Assembly: GCF_018531495.1 (NCBI RefSeq)
Contig: NZ_JAHDTI010000002.1
Coordinates: 62,001 to 126,000 of the forward strand
Reading direction: 5' to 3'
Source: Nonomuraea sediminis
GTDB taxonomy: Bacteria > Actinomycetota > Actinomycetes > Streptosporangiales > Streptosporangiaceae
Length of the DNA stretch: 64,000 nucleotides
Shown: one piece after another, positions 25,030 through 33,836 of the stretch
Numbering within the stretch: the first letter of the stretch is position 1
How the letters are laid out: every line of letters starts with the position of its first letter
Made by a program: the position numbers and the translations under genes
Notes under the pieces: generated by a model
Seen by the model: only the letters and a program-made list of their open reading frames with translations
The model's database searches: none
What the model was told of the DNA's origin: nothing

Positions 25030-26400
25030 ATGAGCCGAACAAGCACATCACGATGGGTTCTCTGGCTGACGGCCGTCGCGGCCCTCCTGGTCGGGTTGGA
25101 CGCGACCGTGGTGTCCACCGCCCTGACCTCCATCAGGGCCGGGCTGGGCGCCTCGGGCGAGCAGCTGGAATGGTTGGTCAACGCCTACACCTTGAGCTTC
25201 GCGGTCCTCATGCTGACGGCCGCCGCGTTGGGAGACCGGTTCGGGCGCAGGCGGGTGTTCGCCGCGGGGCTGGCGGTCTTCGGCGCCGCCTCGGTGGGGT
25301 GCGCGCTCGCGCCGGACGCGGACTGGCTGATCGCGGCGCGCGCCGTCCAGGGGGCGGGCGCGGCCGCGGTGATGCCGCTGACACTGGCGCTGCTCGGGGC
25401 GGCCGTCCCGCCAGCCGGGCGAGCCAAGGCGCTGGGCGCCTTCACCGCGGTGGTGGGCGCGTCGGTCCCGGTCGGCCCGCTGCTGGGCGGTGCGGTCGTG
25501 GACGGGCTCTCCTGGCGGTGGATCTTCTGGCTGAACGTACCGATCGTCGCGGTCATGATCCCGGCGATCGCGCGGCTCATTCCCGAGAGCCACGGCCCGC
25601 GAGCCAGGATCGACCTGCCCGGGCTGTTGCTGGGCACCGGCGCCGCGTTCGCCCTGGTGTTCGGGCTGGTCAGGGCGGCAGCCGTACCGCTGGTCGCGGG
25701 CGGGGCGCTGGCCGCGGCCTTCGTGGCGGTGGAGCTGCGCCGGGCCGAGCCGATGCTGCCGATGCGCCTGTTCCGTTCCCGCGCGTTCTCCGCCGGGAAC
25801 GCGGCGATCTTCCTGCTGTGGGCGTCCACCTTCGGATCGCTCTACTACATGGCGCAGTTCCTGCAGCTCGGCCTGGGTTCCCGGCCGCTGGTGGCGGGGC
25901 TGCAGCTGGTGCCGTGGGGCGCGATGACGATCCTGGTCCCGCGGGTGGCGGGCGTTCTGATCTCCCGGTACGGCGAGCGTCCCTTTCTCGTGGCCGGGAT
26001 GGCGCTGCACGGAGCGTCCATGCTGTGGATCGCCGCCGTCGCGGCGCCGGACCTGGAGTACTGGCGGATGATCATCCCGCTGGTGCTGTCGGGCACGGGC
26101 GTGGCGGCGGCGATCCCCGCGACGCAGAGCGCGGTGCTCGGCGCCGTCACACCGGCCGACATGGGCAAGGCGTCCGGCGCCTACAGCACGCTTCGCCAGC
26201 TCGGGGGCGCGTTCGGGGTCGCCGTACTGGTGGCCGCCTTCTCCGCCGGGGGCGGCTTCGCCACGCCGCGGCAGTTCACCGACGGATTCACCCTCGCCCT
26301 CACCTTGAGCGCCGTCCTCGCAGGCGCTTCGCTGCTCGCCGGGGTGTTCCTCGCCGGCCGACGTCCCGTCCGCGAAGAGCTCAGCGTCAGCCGCCGATAG
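25030..26400 (+). CDS. MFS drug exporter, DHA2/EmrB-QacA type
   Basis: 456 residues and about 14 membrane helices. Family motifs: LLVGLDATVVSTAL (motif D1, about 19-32), LGDRFGRRRVF between helices 2 and 3, and RAVQGAGAAAVMPL. These match the 14-helix proton-driven multidrug exporters. The start is ATG 25030, or GTG 25012/25015 just upstream. Ribosome sites are weak at each. It is divergent from the second sigma factor across about 90 bp, so it could be controlled by that factor. Confidence 0.9.
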   Translation: MSRTSTSRWVLWLTAVAALLVGLDATVVSTALTSIRAGLGASGEQLEWLVNAYTLSFAVLMLTAAALGDRFGRRRVFAAGLAVFGAASVGCALAPDADWLIAARAVQGAGAAAVMPLTLALLGAAVPPAGRAKALGAFTAVVGASVPVGPLLGGAVVDGLSWRWIFWLNVPIVAVMIPAIARLIPESHGPRARIDLPGLLLGTGAAFALVFGLVRAAAVPLVAGGALAAAFVAVELRRAEPMLPMRLFRSRAFSAGNAAIFLLWASTFGSLYYMAQFLQLGLGSRPLVAGLQLVPWGAMTILVPRVAGVLISRYGERPFLVAGMALHGASMLWIAAVAAPDLEYWRMIIPLVLSGTGVAAAIPATQSAVLGAVTPADMGKASGAYSTLRQLGGAFGVAVLVAAFSAGGGFATPRQFTDGFTLALTLSAVLAGASLLAGVFLAGRRPVREELSVSRR

Positions 26401-26480
26401 GCGAGTGCGGCCAGGGCGTGGCTGGATGTGACAGAAGGGCGTCATTGCGGCCATTCGGCGGCTGATGTGACGATGAGGGC

Positions 26481-27461
26481 ATGTCCACAGTCCGCCGGGT
26501 CGTCATCGCGGTCTTCCCCGATGTCGACCTGCTCGATGTCACCGGTCCGGCCGAGGTGTTCGCGCTGGCCAACCGGGAGACCGGCGGGCGGGCGGGCTAC
26601 CAGGTGCAACTGGCGGGGCGAACGTCCGGCGTGGTCACCACGTCGGCCGGCGTCCGGCTGGTCACGGATCTGTCGTTCGCCGAGGTCGACGGCGTGCTGG
26701 ACACGTTGCTGGTGCCCGGCGCGGTGGACCTGCACCCCGCCGGGCCGGTCGCCAGGATCGACCGGGACGTCGTGGCGTGGCTGAAGGAGGCCGCGCCGCT
26801 GGCACGCCGGGTCGCCTCGGTGTGCGTGGGCGCGCACCTGCTGGCGGAGGCGGGCCTGCTGGACGGCAAGACGGCCACCACCCACTGGTCGACCGCCGCG
26901 CAACTGGCGGCCGCCCACCCGGCGGTGACGGTGGATCCCGATCCGATCTTCGTACGGTGCGGCAACGTATGGACCGGAGCCGGGATCAGCGCCTGCATGG
27001 ATCTCGCGCTGGCGCTGGTCGCCGAGGACCTGGGCGAGGAGGTCGCCCTGGCGGTGGCCAGGCAGCTGGTCATGTACCTCAAGCGTCAGGGCGGCCAGAG
27101 CCAGTTCTCCGTCCCGTTGAGCCAGCCCCCCGCCTCGCGCAGGGACATCGACGAACTGCGGATGTTCATCGCCGATCACCTGGACGGCGACCTGTCCGCG
27201 GAGGCCCTGGCAACCCGGATGTGCCTGAGCGAACGCCACTTCGCCCGGGTCTTCCGCCAGGAGACCGGCACCACCCCCGCCGCCTACGTCGAGGCCGCCC
27301 GGGTCGAGGCGGCCCGCCGCCTGCTTGAGAGCACCGACCGGCCCCTCGACCAGGTGGCCACCGCCTGCGGACTCGGCTCGGTGGAAACCCTCCACCGGGC
27401 GCTGCGCAAGCAGATCGGCACCACCCCGGCGGCCTACCGCCGCCGGTTCCGCACCAGCTGA
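26481..27461 (+). CDS. GlxA-family transcriptional regulator (DJ-1/PfpI plus AraC)
   Basis: 326 residues. The N-terminal DJ-1/PfpI-like domain (about 5-190) keeps the nucleophile-elbow Cys115 (VASVCVGAHLLAEAGLLDGK) and THWSTA. The C-terminal AraC domain (about 220-322) has two helix-turn-helix units (LSAEALATRMCLSERHFARV and PLDQVATACGLGSVETL). GlxA-type regulators often activate the adjacent gene. Here the next gene, 66 bp downstream, encodes a cysteine hydrolase. Cytoplasmic. Confidence 0.92.
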   Translation: MSTVRRVVIAVFPDVDLLDVTGPAEVFALANRETGGRAGYQVQLAGRTSGVVTTSAGVRLVTDLSFAEVDGVLDTLLVPGAVDLHPAGPVARIDRDVVAWLKEAAPLARRVASVCVGAHLLAEAGLLDGKTATTHWSTAAQLAAAHPAVTVDPDPIFVRCGNVWTGAGISACMDLALALVAEDLGEEVALAVARQLVMYLKRQGGQSQFSVPLSQPPASRRDIDELRMFIADHLDGDLSAEALATRMCLSERHFARVFRQETGTTPAAYVEAARVEAARRLLESTDRPLDQVATACGLGSVETLHRALRKQIGTTPAAYRRRFRTS

Positions 27462-27527
27462 CCACCCTTCCATCGGGTACGGCCGCGCCGTACCCGCCGT
27501 TCACCCTGCCTGAAAAGGAGCACAGCT

Positions 27528-28130
27528 ATGACCGCTTCCACGAGCCTGCGTGACGTGATCGGCCTGGACAGCGAGCTGCCCCGGCTCGCCGACGCCACCC
27601 TCGTCATGATCGACTTCCAGAACACCTACCGCACAGGCGTCATGGCACTGGAAGGCGCCGAGCAGGCCCTCGCGGCCGGGGCCCGACTCCTGGCGGCCGC
27701 GCGCGCCGCCGGCACCCCGGTCATCCACATCGTCAACGACGGCGGCGAGAACACCCCCTACGACATCCGCGCCGAGATCGGCGCCATCAGCGCCGAGGTC
27801 GCCCCCGCCGACGGTGAACCCGTCGTGGTCAAGCAGTTCCCCGACGCCTTCCACGACACCGAACTGGAGAAGACCCTGTGCGAGCTGGGTGCGGGCAAGG
27901 AACTCGTGCTGGCCGGCTTCATGACCCACATGTGCGTCGCCTTCACCGCCCAGGGCGCCTTCAATCTCGGCTACCGTCCCACCGTCGTCGCCGAGGCCAC
28001 CGCGACCCGGCCGCTGGCCGCGCCCGACGGCACCGTCCTGCCCGCCGCCTCCCTCCAGACCGCCGCCCTGACCACCATCGGCGACCTGTTCGGCACCATC
28101 GCCCCCACCGTGGACGACCTCACCGCGTAG
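27528..28130 (+). CDS. isochorismatase-superfamily cysteine hydrolase
   Basis: 200 residues with the full amidohydrolase triad: Asp29 (MIDFQNTY), Lys102 (VVVKQFPDAF) and Cys136 (GFMTHMCVAFTA). It therefore probably cleaves an amide such as nicotinamide, a carbamoyl compound or a related metabolite. By contrast the related protein at 5360 lacks the cysteine. The start has AAAAGGAG upstream. It follows the GlxA-like regulator and is its likely target. Confidence 0.9.
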   Translation: MTASTSLRDVIGLDSELPRLADATLVMIDFQNTYRTGVMALEGAEQALAAGARLLAAARAAGTPVIHIVNDGGENTPYDIRAEIGAISAEVAPADGEPVVVKQFPDAFHDTELEKTLCELGAGKELVLAGFMTHMCVAFTAQGAFNLGYRPTVVAEATATRPLAAPDGTVLPAASLQTAALTTIGDLFGTIAPTVDDLTA

Positions 28131-28146
28131 CTCCGAAGATCAGGCC

Positions 28147-28215
28147 CTGTACGGCCGGCCGCATGGCGCGCGCGTCAAGCTGTACGGCCGGCCGCGCGCG
28201 TCAAGCTTTACGGCC
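28147..28215 (+). repeat. GC-rich tandem repeat between converging genes
   Basis: CTGTACGGCCGGCCG starts a unit ending GCGCGCGTCAAG. It occurs at 28147-28179 and again, shortened by 7 bp, at 28180-28205. A third degenerate start (CTTTACGGCCGAGG) follows at 28206. It lies between the stops of the hydrolase and the response regulator. It is probably a slipped duplication, perhaps involved in termination. Confidence 0.6.
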
Positions 28216-28240
28216 GAGGTCGCCGCGGCGGGGACGAGGG

Positions 28241-28864
28241 TCAGGACGGGCGGATGAGGCCCCGCTTCGTGGCGGCGGCGACCGCGGCCGTGCGGGAGTC
28301 GACGCCGAGCTTGGCGTAGATGTGCACCAGGTGGGTCTTGATCGTGGTCTCGCTGAGGAACAGCTGCTTGCTGATCTGCCGGTTGGACAGGCCCGCGGCC
28401 ACGTGGCCGAGCACCTCCAGCTCGCGGGGACTCAGCGTGGCCTCCGGCGTCCTGACCCTGCCCAGCAGCCGCGAGGCCACGCTGGGCGCCAGGACGCTGC
28501 TCCCGGCCGCGGCCGAGCGGATGGCGGCGTGCACGTCCTCCGACGGCGCGTCCTTGAGCAGGTATCCGGTCGCGCCCGCCTCGATCGCGGCCACGATGTC
28601 GGCGTCGGTGTCGAACGTGGTCAGCACCAGCACGTGCGGCCCGCCCAGGGCGACGATCTGCCTGGTCGCCTCGCTGCCGTGCATGCCGGGGCCGAGCTGC
28701 AGGTCCATCAGCACCACCTCGGGCATGAGCCGCCCGGCAAGCTCGAGGCCCTCTTCCCCGGTGCCGGCCTCCCCGACCAGTTCGAAGTCGGGTTGACCGC
28801 TGATCATGGCGCGGATCCCCGACCGCACTACGGGATGGTCGTCCACGAGCACGATGCGGATCAT
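28241..28864 (-). CDS. NarL/LuxR-type response regulator
   Basis: 207 residues. Receiver domain with DD at residues 8-9 (LVDDHP), phospho-acceptor Asp in VVLMDLQLG (about 54) and Lys in YLLKDAP. A LuxR-type helix-turn-helix (about 142-205) contains LSPRELEVLGHVAAGLSNRQ and SETTIKTHLVHIYAKLG. The ATG overlaps the stop of the kinase gene by 4 bp (ATGA), so the two are translationally coupled. The pair is divergent from an ABC exporter, which may be its target. Confidence 0.93.
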   Translation of the reverse strand: MIRIVLVDDHPVVRSGIRAMISGQPDFELVGEAGTGEEGLELAGRLMPEVVLMDLQLGPGMHGSEATRQIVALGGPHVLVLTTFDTDADIVAAIEAGATGYLLKDAPSEDVHAAIRSAAAGSSVLAPSVASRLLGRVRTPEATLSPRELEVLGHVAAGLSNRQISKQLFLSETTIKTHLVHIYAKLGVDSRTAAVAAATKRGLIRPS

Positions 28865-30042
28865 CTCGTCGCCTCCGCGGGCAGGGGCAGCGTGGCGGCG
28901 ACCGCGGTGCCCTCGCCGGGGGTGCTCTCCACGGTCAGCGCGCCGCCCAGCGACGCCGCGCGGTCACGCATCGCACGCAGGCCGTACCCCGACGTTCGGG
29001 GGTCGAAGCCGCGCCCGTCGTCGTAGACGTCCAGCACGATCATGTCCTCCAGGTAGGTCAGGGTCACCCGGGCGTGCAGGGCGGCGGAGTGCCGGCTGAC
29101 GTTCCCCAGCGCGCCCTGCGCGATGCGCAGCAGCGCCAGGTCGTAGTCGGAGGGCAACGGCACCGGCGTCCCCGACACCTCGAACCGCACCCTCGTGTCC
29201 GTGCCGGCGACGGCCGACTCGCTGATCCGGCGCAGCGCGGCGGTCAGCGAGGAGCCTTGCAGGGCGGGCGGGGCGAGCGCACGGACGAAGTTGCGCGCCT
29301 CCTCCAGGTTGTCCTGCGCGGCGCGTTCCGCCTCGGCGATGCGCCTGTCCGCCTCCTCGGGCTGTTCCGCCAGGTCCCGGCGGGCGGCTCGCAGCAGCAG
29401 GATGATGCTCGACATGCCCTGCGCGAGGGTGTCGTGGATCTCCCTGGCCAGCCGCTCCCGTTCGGCCAGCCGGGCGGTGTCCGCTTCGGCTTCCACGAGC
29501 TTGCCCCGGGTGCGGACCAGATCCTCGATCAGCAGGCGGCGTTGCTCGCTCTCGGCGTACAGCGCCTTGTAGACCAGGGCCATCAGCGTGGCCACGCCCG
29601 CGCCGATGACGGGACCGATCACCCGGGAGGCGGTCAGGCCTCCTTCCTGCCAGGCGATGGCCAGCACGGCCGCGGCCGTGAGGAGCACCACGCCCGGCAG
29701 TGCCGCCACCAGCGGCAACAGGTGCAGGTAGGCGAAGAACAGGGGGAAGGCCAGCCAGATGTACTGCGGCGCGGCCAAGGCGAGCGCCGCCCATCCGAGC
29801 GTGACGGCGCCCAGCCAGATCCGGCCGAGCAGCAGATGGATCCGCCCGCCGAAGTGCGGAAGCCGGCCCTCGATCACGATCCCCGCGGCGTACAGCAGGC
29901 CGAGGAGCGCTCCTCCTGCCATCAGCGGCCATTGGCCGTGCTGGGCGACGCCGATCATCGCCACGGCGAGCAGGATGGCGAACGTGCCGTGGACGACCCA
30001 TCGCAGCAGCAGGAGAGCGGGCGGGAACGGAAAGTCCATCAT
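28861..30042 (-). CDS. sensor histidine kinase, HisKA_3 type
   Basis: 393 residues. About six membrane helices fill the first 170 residues. Then come a short coiled linker, the HisKA_3 box (ARLAERERLAREIHDTLAQG, with His in EIHDT) and an ATPase domain (GLRAMRDRAASLGG). The N-box region is LLRIAQGALGNVSRHSAA, which varies from the usual N...N pattern but is normal for the NarX/LiaS class. No large outside domain is present, so it probably senses within the membrane or through the transporter it faces. ATG 30042 or 30039 are equally possible. Confidence 0.9.
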   Translation of the reverse strand: MMDFPFPPALLLLRWVVHGTFAILLAVAMIGVAQHGQWPLMAGGALLGLLYAAGIVIEGRLPHFGGRIHLLLGRIWLGAVTLGWAALALAAPQYIWLAFPLFFAYLHLLPLVAALPGVVLLTAAAVLAIAWQEGGLTASRVIGPVIGAGVATLMALVYKALYAESEQRRLLIEDLVRTRGKLVEAEADTARLAERERLAREIHDTLAQGMSSIILLLRAARRDLAEQPEEADRRIAEAERAAQDNLEEARNFVRALAPPALQGSSLTAALRRISESAVAGTDTRVRFEVSGTPVPLPSDYDLALLRIAQGALGNVSRHSAALHARVTLTYLEDMIVLDVYDDGRGFDPRTSGYGLRAMRDRAASLGGALTVESTPGEGTAVAATLPLPAEATR

Positions 30043-30214
30043 TTCTCACCCAGCGTAGGCGACCGCCCGCACTGGCAGCATCGTTCAAAAGGTGTATTCC
30101 GGGCCGACCGATTGAGCGAGCGGGTACGGGCCTTCCTCACGATGTGCGCTCGGGGCGCCACCCCTCAATCTGGACCTCGTCACTATCGACCCAGACACAA
30201 CGGGGGAATGCGCC

Positions 30215-31267
30215 GTGTTCGTGGCGCTCAGAGATCTGCGCTTCGCCAAGGGAAGATTCGCGCTGATGGGCGCCGTAGTCTTCCTCATCACCCTGCTCGT
30301 GACCATGCTGTCCGGCCTGACCGCGGGCCTGGCCAGGGAGAACATCTCGGCGGTGGAGAACCTGCCCGCCGACCGCATCACCTTCGACAGCGGCGCCAAG
30401 CCGTCCTTCGCCGACAGCCGGATCACCGACCGGACCTGGCAGGAGTGGCGCAACGTGCCGGGAGTCGCGGCCGAGCGCCTCGGCGTCTCGATGGGACGCC
30501 TCTCCCGCGGCGACAACGGCGTCGCCGCCGCCGTCTTCGGCGTCGAGCCCGGCGGGAAGCTCGCGCCGCGGCAGGTCGAGACCGGCAAGGTCGTCCTGTC
30601 CGCGGGGCTGGCCGAGGACAGCGACCTTTCCGCCGGCGACACGGTCACCATCCTCGGGCGCACCTTCACCGTCTCCGCGACCGGCCCGAGCGCCTCCTAC
30701 AGCCACACGCCGGTCGCGTGGATCGGCATCGAGGACTGGCAGCGGATGAACCAGCAGGACGCGATCGCCACCGTGCTGGCCCTGCGCACCACCGGCGATC
30801 CCGACCTCTCCGCCGCGGACGCGCGGCTGGGCACCACGACGGTCGCGCTCGCCGACGCGCCCGCCGCCATCGGCTCGTTCTCGTCGGAGAACGGATCGCT
30901 CCAGCTGATGCGCGGCTTCCTGTTCGCGATCTCCGCGCTGGTCATCGGGGCGTTCTTCACGGTCTGGACCATCCAGCGGCGCGGCGACGTGGCGGTGCTC
31001 AAGGCGCTCGGCGCGAGCACCGGATACCTGCTGCGGGACGCGCTCGCCCAGGCCGTCATCGTGCTGCTCGTCGGGGCCGGGCTCGGCGGCGCGCTGGGAG
31101 CCGGGCTCGGTTCGCTGGCAGAGGGCACCGTCCCGTTCGTGCTGTCCGCCGGCACCACCGTGGCCCCGGTCGCGGTGATGATCGTGCTGGGAGCGGCCGG
31201 GGCCGTGCTGGCCATCCGCAAGATCACCTCCGTCGACCCGCTGATCGCACTGGGAGCCTCCCGATGA
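30215..31267 (+). CDS. ABC transporter permease, FtsX/MacB-like
   Basis: 350 residues with four membrane helices: one near 15-38, and three after a large outside domain, near 238-260, 275-300 and 308-333. This is the layout of FtsX-domain permeases (MacB_PCD). The cytoplasmic stretch RRGDVAVLKALGASTGYL is the coupling region typical of the family. It works with the ATPase encoded next. The GTG start at 30215 has GGGGG 8 nt upstream. It is divergent from the kinase/regulator pair, a layout common for peptide- or antibiotic-responsive exporters. Confidence 0.9.
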   Translation: MFVALRDLRFAKGRFALMGAVVFLITLLVTMLSGLTAGLARENISAVENLPADRITFDSGAKPSFADSRITDRTWQEWRNVPGVAAERLGVSMGRLSRGDNGVAAAVFGVEPGGKLAPRQVETGKVVLSAGLAEDSDLSAGDTVTILGRTFTVSATGPSASYSHTPVAWIGIEDWQRMNQQDAIATVLALRTTGDPDLSAADARLGTTTVALADAPAAIGSFSSENGSLQLMRGFLFAISALVIGAFFTVWTIQRRGDVAVLKALGASTGYLLRDALAQAVIVLLVGAGLGGALGAGLGSLAEGTVPFVLSAGTTVAPVAVMIVLGAAGAVLAIRKITSVDPLIALGASR

Positions 31268-31956
31268 CCCTCGCACTCACCGACATCGTCCTGACCTACC
31301 CCGACGGAGATCGCACGCTGACCGCGCTCGACCGGGTCGACCTGACCGTGGAGGCGGGCAGGTTCACCGCAGTGGTGGGGCCCTCGGGCTCGGGCAAGTC
31401 GAGCCTGCTGGCCGTGGCCGCCACGCTCGTCACACCGTCCTCGGGCACCGTGCGCGTGGCGGGCCGCGACGTGACCGGCCTGAGTGGGGCCGCCAGAACG
31501 CGCGTCCGGCGCGACCACATCGGGATCGTCTTCCAGCAGCCCAACCTCCTGCCCTCCCTCACCGCGCTCGACCAGCTGCTGGTCATGGCGCACCTGACGG
31601 GCGCCTCGCCTCGGGCGGCGGCCCTGCGAGCTCAGGAGCTGTTCGACGCGGTCGACCTCAGGGGCAAGGAGCACAAGCGCCCCCACCAGCTGTCGGGTGG
31701 CGAGCGGCAGCGCGTCAACATCGCCAGGGCGCTGATGAACGGGCCGGAGGTCCTGCTCGTCGACGAGCCCACCAGCGCGCTGGACCATGAGCGCGGTGAG
31801 CGGATCGTCTCGCTCCTGGCCGAGCTGACCCGGCGCAACGACCTGGCCACGGTGATGGTCACGCACGACCTGGCCACGCTCTCGATGGTGGACACCGTAC
31901 TGACCATGACCGATGGGAGGCTCAGCCAGGACACTGTGGCGGGCCTGGTGCCTTGA
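31264..31956 (+). CDS. ABC transporter ATP-binding protein, LolD/MacB type
   Basis: 230 residues. Walker A GPSGSGKSS, Q-loop VFQQPNLLPS, signature LSGGERQRVNIARAL, Walker B VLLVDEPTSALD and switch His in VMVTHDL are all intact. The length is that of the MacB/LolD class that powers FtsX-type permeases by mechanotransmission. ATG 31264 overlaps the permease stop (ATGA), so the two subunits are made together. Confidence 0.95.
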   Translation: MTLALTDIVLTYPDGDRTLTALDRVDLTVEAGRFTAVVGPSGSGKSSLLAVAATLVTPSSGTVRVAGRDVTGLSGAARTRVRRDHIGIVFQQPNLLPSLTALDQLLVMAHLTGASPRAAALRAQELFDAVDLRGKEHKRPHQLSGGERQRVNIARALMNGPEVLLVDEPTSALDHERGERIVSLLAELTRRNDLATVMVTHDLATLSMVDTVLTMTDGRLSQDTVAGLVP

Positions 31957-32055
31957 CGTCGCGTGTCCGTTTCGCGAACATCGCTGTCCGCTGTGAGCCT
32001 GTCGTGGCAGGCACCGGCTTCCTAGTGTCGAGGTCGTTCACGACAGGAGGACGCG

Positions 32056-32814
32056 ATGACCACGACCGATCTGCCGGCCCTCGCCGGCCACTATGCCGAG
32101 CATGGCTACGTACTCGTGAAGGGGCTGCTGACCAGGGATGAGGCGGCGGACTACCGCCGGGTCGCCCATGAGCTGCTCCAGCGGCTGAACCGGGACGAGA
32201 ACCCGACCTGGGGTGCGGCCGCCGAGATCGCGGCCGGTGCGCCGACCCGGCTGCAGCATCTGCACGACGCGCAGTTCCACGCCGCGGCGTTCTCCCGGCT
32301 GCTGGTGGACGAGCGGTTCACCTCGGTCGCCGCGGCCGTGCTCGGGGTGCCGAACGTGCAGCTGCACCACACCAAGCTGTTCGTGAAGCCGCCGGAGAAC
32401 GGCTCACCGTTCCCTTTGCACCAGGACCACCCGTTCTTCCCGCACACCCACCACCGGGTCGCCGCGGCGATCTTCCACCTGGACGACGCGCCGGAGCGCA
32501 AGGGCTGTGTCCGGGTCGTGCCGGGCAGCCACCTGCAGGGGCCGCTCGAGCACGACCCCGAGGGCAGCCATCACCTCACCGACGTGCCGTTCGAGTCCGC
32601 GATGCCGCTGCCCGCCGAGGCGGGGGACGTGCTGTTCTTCACGTACCTGACCGTGCACGGCTCGGGGGTGAACGTCAGCGACGAGGCCAGGACCACTTGG
32701 CTGGTGCAGTTCCGTGACCCGGCCGACCCGCCGGCGACCCAGGACCACGACTGGTCGCGGGGGCAGGGCATGATGCTGGCGGGAGTGGACCCGACGGGCG
32801 GGAGACGGGATTGA
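32056..32814 (+). CDS. phytanoyl-CoA dioxygenase (PhyH) family oxygenase
   Basis: 252 residues. The iron site is visible as His122-x-Asp124 (PLHQDHPFF) and distal His201 (TVHGSG). Arg212 (ARTTWLVQFRD) can bind 2-oxoglutarate. The region GCVRVVPGSHLQGPLEH is typical of the family. Members hydroxylate or halogenate diverse small molecules. The substrate here is unknown. The next gene, an AraC regulator, begins inside its stop codon (TTGA), pointing to a regulated catabolic or tailoring step. Confidence 0.9.
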   Translation: MTTTDLPALAGHYAEHGYVLVKGLLTRDEAADYRRVAHELLQRLNRDENPTWGAAAEIAAGAPTRLQHLHDAQFHAAAFSRLLVDERFTSVAAAVLGVPNVQLHHTKLFVKPPENGSPFPLHQDHPFFPHTHHRVAAAIFHLDDAPERKGCVRVVPGSHLQGPLEHDPEGSHHLTDVPFESAMPLPAEAGDVLFFTYLTVHGSGVNVSDEARTTWLVQFRDPADPPATQDHDWSRGQGMMLAGVDPTGGRRD

Positions 32815-33716
32815 GCCTGGCGGACGTGGCCGGTGCCGGCCGGCTGCCCGAGCTGGCCGGCCTGCTGGACACCTGCCAGGTCGCAGGGTTCAGGGCCGAC
32901 TTCGTCAGCTGGGGGTTCTACCCGAAGCTGGCCTGGCGCAACTACTGGCACCGGCACTCCTTCCACGAGGTCTGCCTGGCCTACACCGGCGCGGGCCGGT
33001 TCAGCGTCGGCGGCGAGCACCATGAGGTCGGCACCGGTGACGTGTTCCTGGCCAGGCCGGGCGACGTGCACGAGATCGAGTCGAGCCAGGCGGACCCGCT
33101 CGGCATCGCCTACTGGGGGTTCACCCTGCGGGGCGGCCAGGACGCGCCTGGCCCGGACGAGCGTGGCTGGTGGTCGGGCCTCACCGACGCGGCCGGTCCC
33201 GTGGTGTCGCGCCGTACCGGCTCGCTGGCCGAGGTCGTCACCGCACTGGCCGGGTACGCCGACCCGGTGCGGTCCGGGTACGACGCCGGGCTGGCCGGGC
33301 TCGGCGCCGCGCTGGTGGTGGACACCGCCAGGGCGTTCGCGAGCGAGGACGACCTGCGGGTCGACCCGCCGCCCAGGGAACTGCCGTCCCGGGTGGTGAC
33401 GGCGATGCGACGGCACCTCGCCGACAACCTGTGCCGGCCGGTGCGGGTCAGGGACGTGGCCGCCGCCGTCCACCTGTCAGAACGGCACGCCGAGCGGCTG
33501 TTCCGTGAGCAGACGGGCGCGTCACTGATGGCGACCCTGCGCAGGATGCGGCTCGAGCTGGCCGCCACCCTCCTGCTCGACCCCGCCCCCACGGTGACCG
33601 AGGTGGCCAGAGCCTGCGGCTATCCCGACGTCCGCGCCTTCAGCACGGCCTTCCGCCGCCTGCACGGCCACTCCCCCCTCGAACATCGCGCCCACATCGG
33701 AACCCTGCACATCTAA
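32811..33716 (+). CDS. AraC-family regulator with N-terminal cupin domain
   Basis: 301 residues. A cupin-like sensor (about 20-105, with NYWHRHSFHEVCLAYTGAGR and GDVFLARPGDVHEIES) precedes the DNA-binding region. The double helix-turn-helix lies at about 200-298 (VRVRDVAAAVHLSERHAERL and TVTEVARACGYPDVRAFSTA). The TTG start at 32811 has GGGAG 7 nt upstream and overlaps the dioxygenase stop. GTG 32826 is an alternative. It probably controls the dioxygenase in response to a small ligand held in the cupin. Confidence 0.88.
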   Translation: MSLADVAGAGRLPELAGLLDTCQVAGFRADFVSWGFYPKLAWRNYWHRHSFHEVCLAYTGAGRFSVGGEHHEVGTGDVFLARPGDVHEIESSQADPLGIAYWGFTLRGGQDAPGPDERGWWSGLTDAAGPVVSRRTGSLAEVVTALAGYADPVRSGYDAGLAGLGAALVVDTARAFASEDDLRVDPPPRELPSRVVTAMRRHLADNLCRPVRVRDVAAAVHLSERHAERLFREQTGASLMATLRRMRLELAATLLLDPAPTVTEVARACGYPDVRAFSTAFRRLHGHSPLEHRAHIGTLHI

Positions 33717-33836
33717 GGCGCCGAGGCGGGTGCTGAGGACGCTGGAGGACATGCGCTCGCATCGGCGCCCCAGTTCGCGGAAGCCCGCCGGGGGCCTGGC
33801 AGCATAGTGGTTCGAAAATCAAAGCAGGAGTACGGC

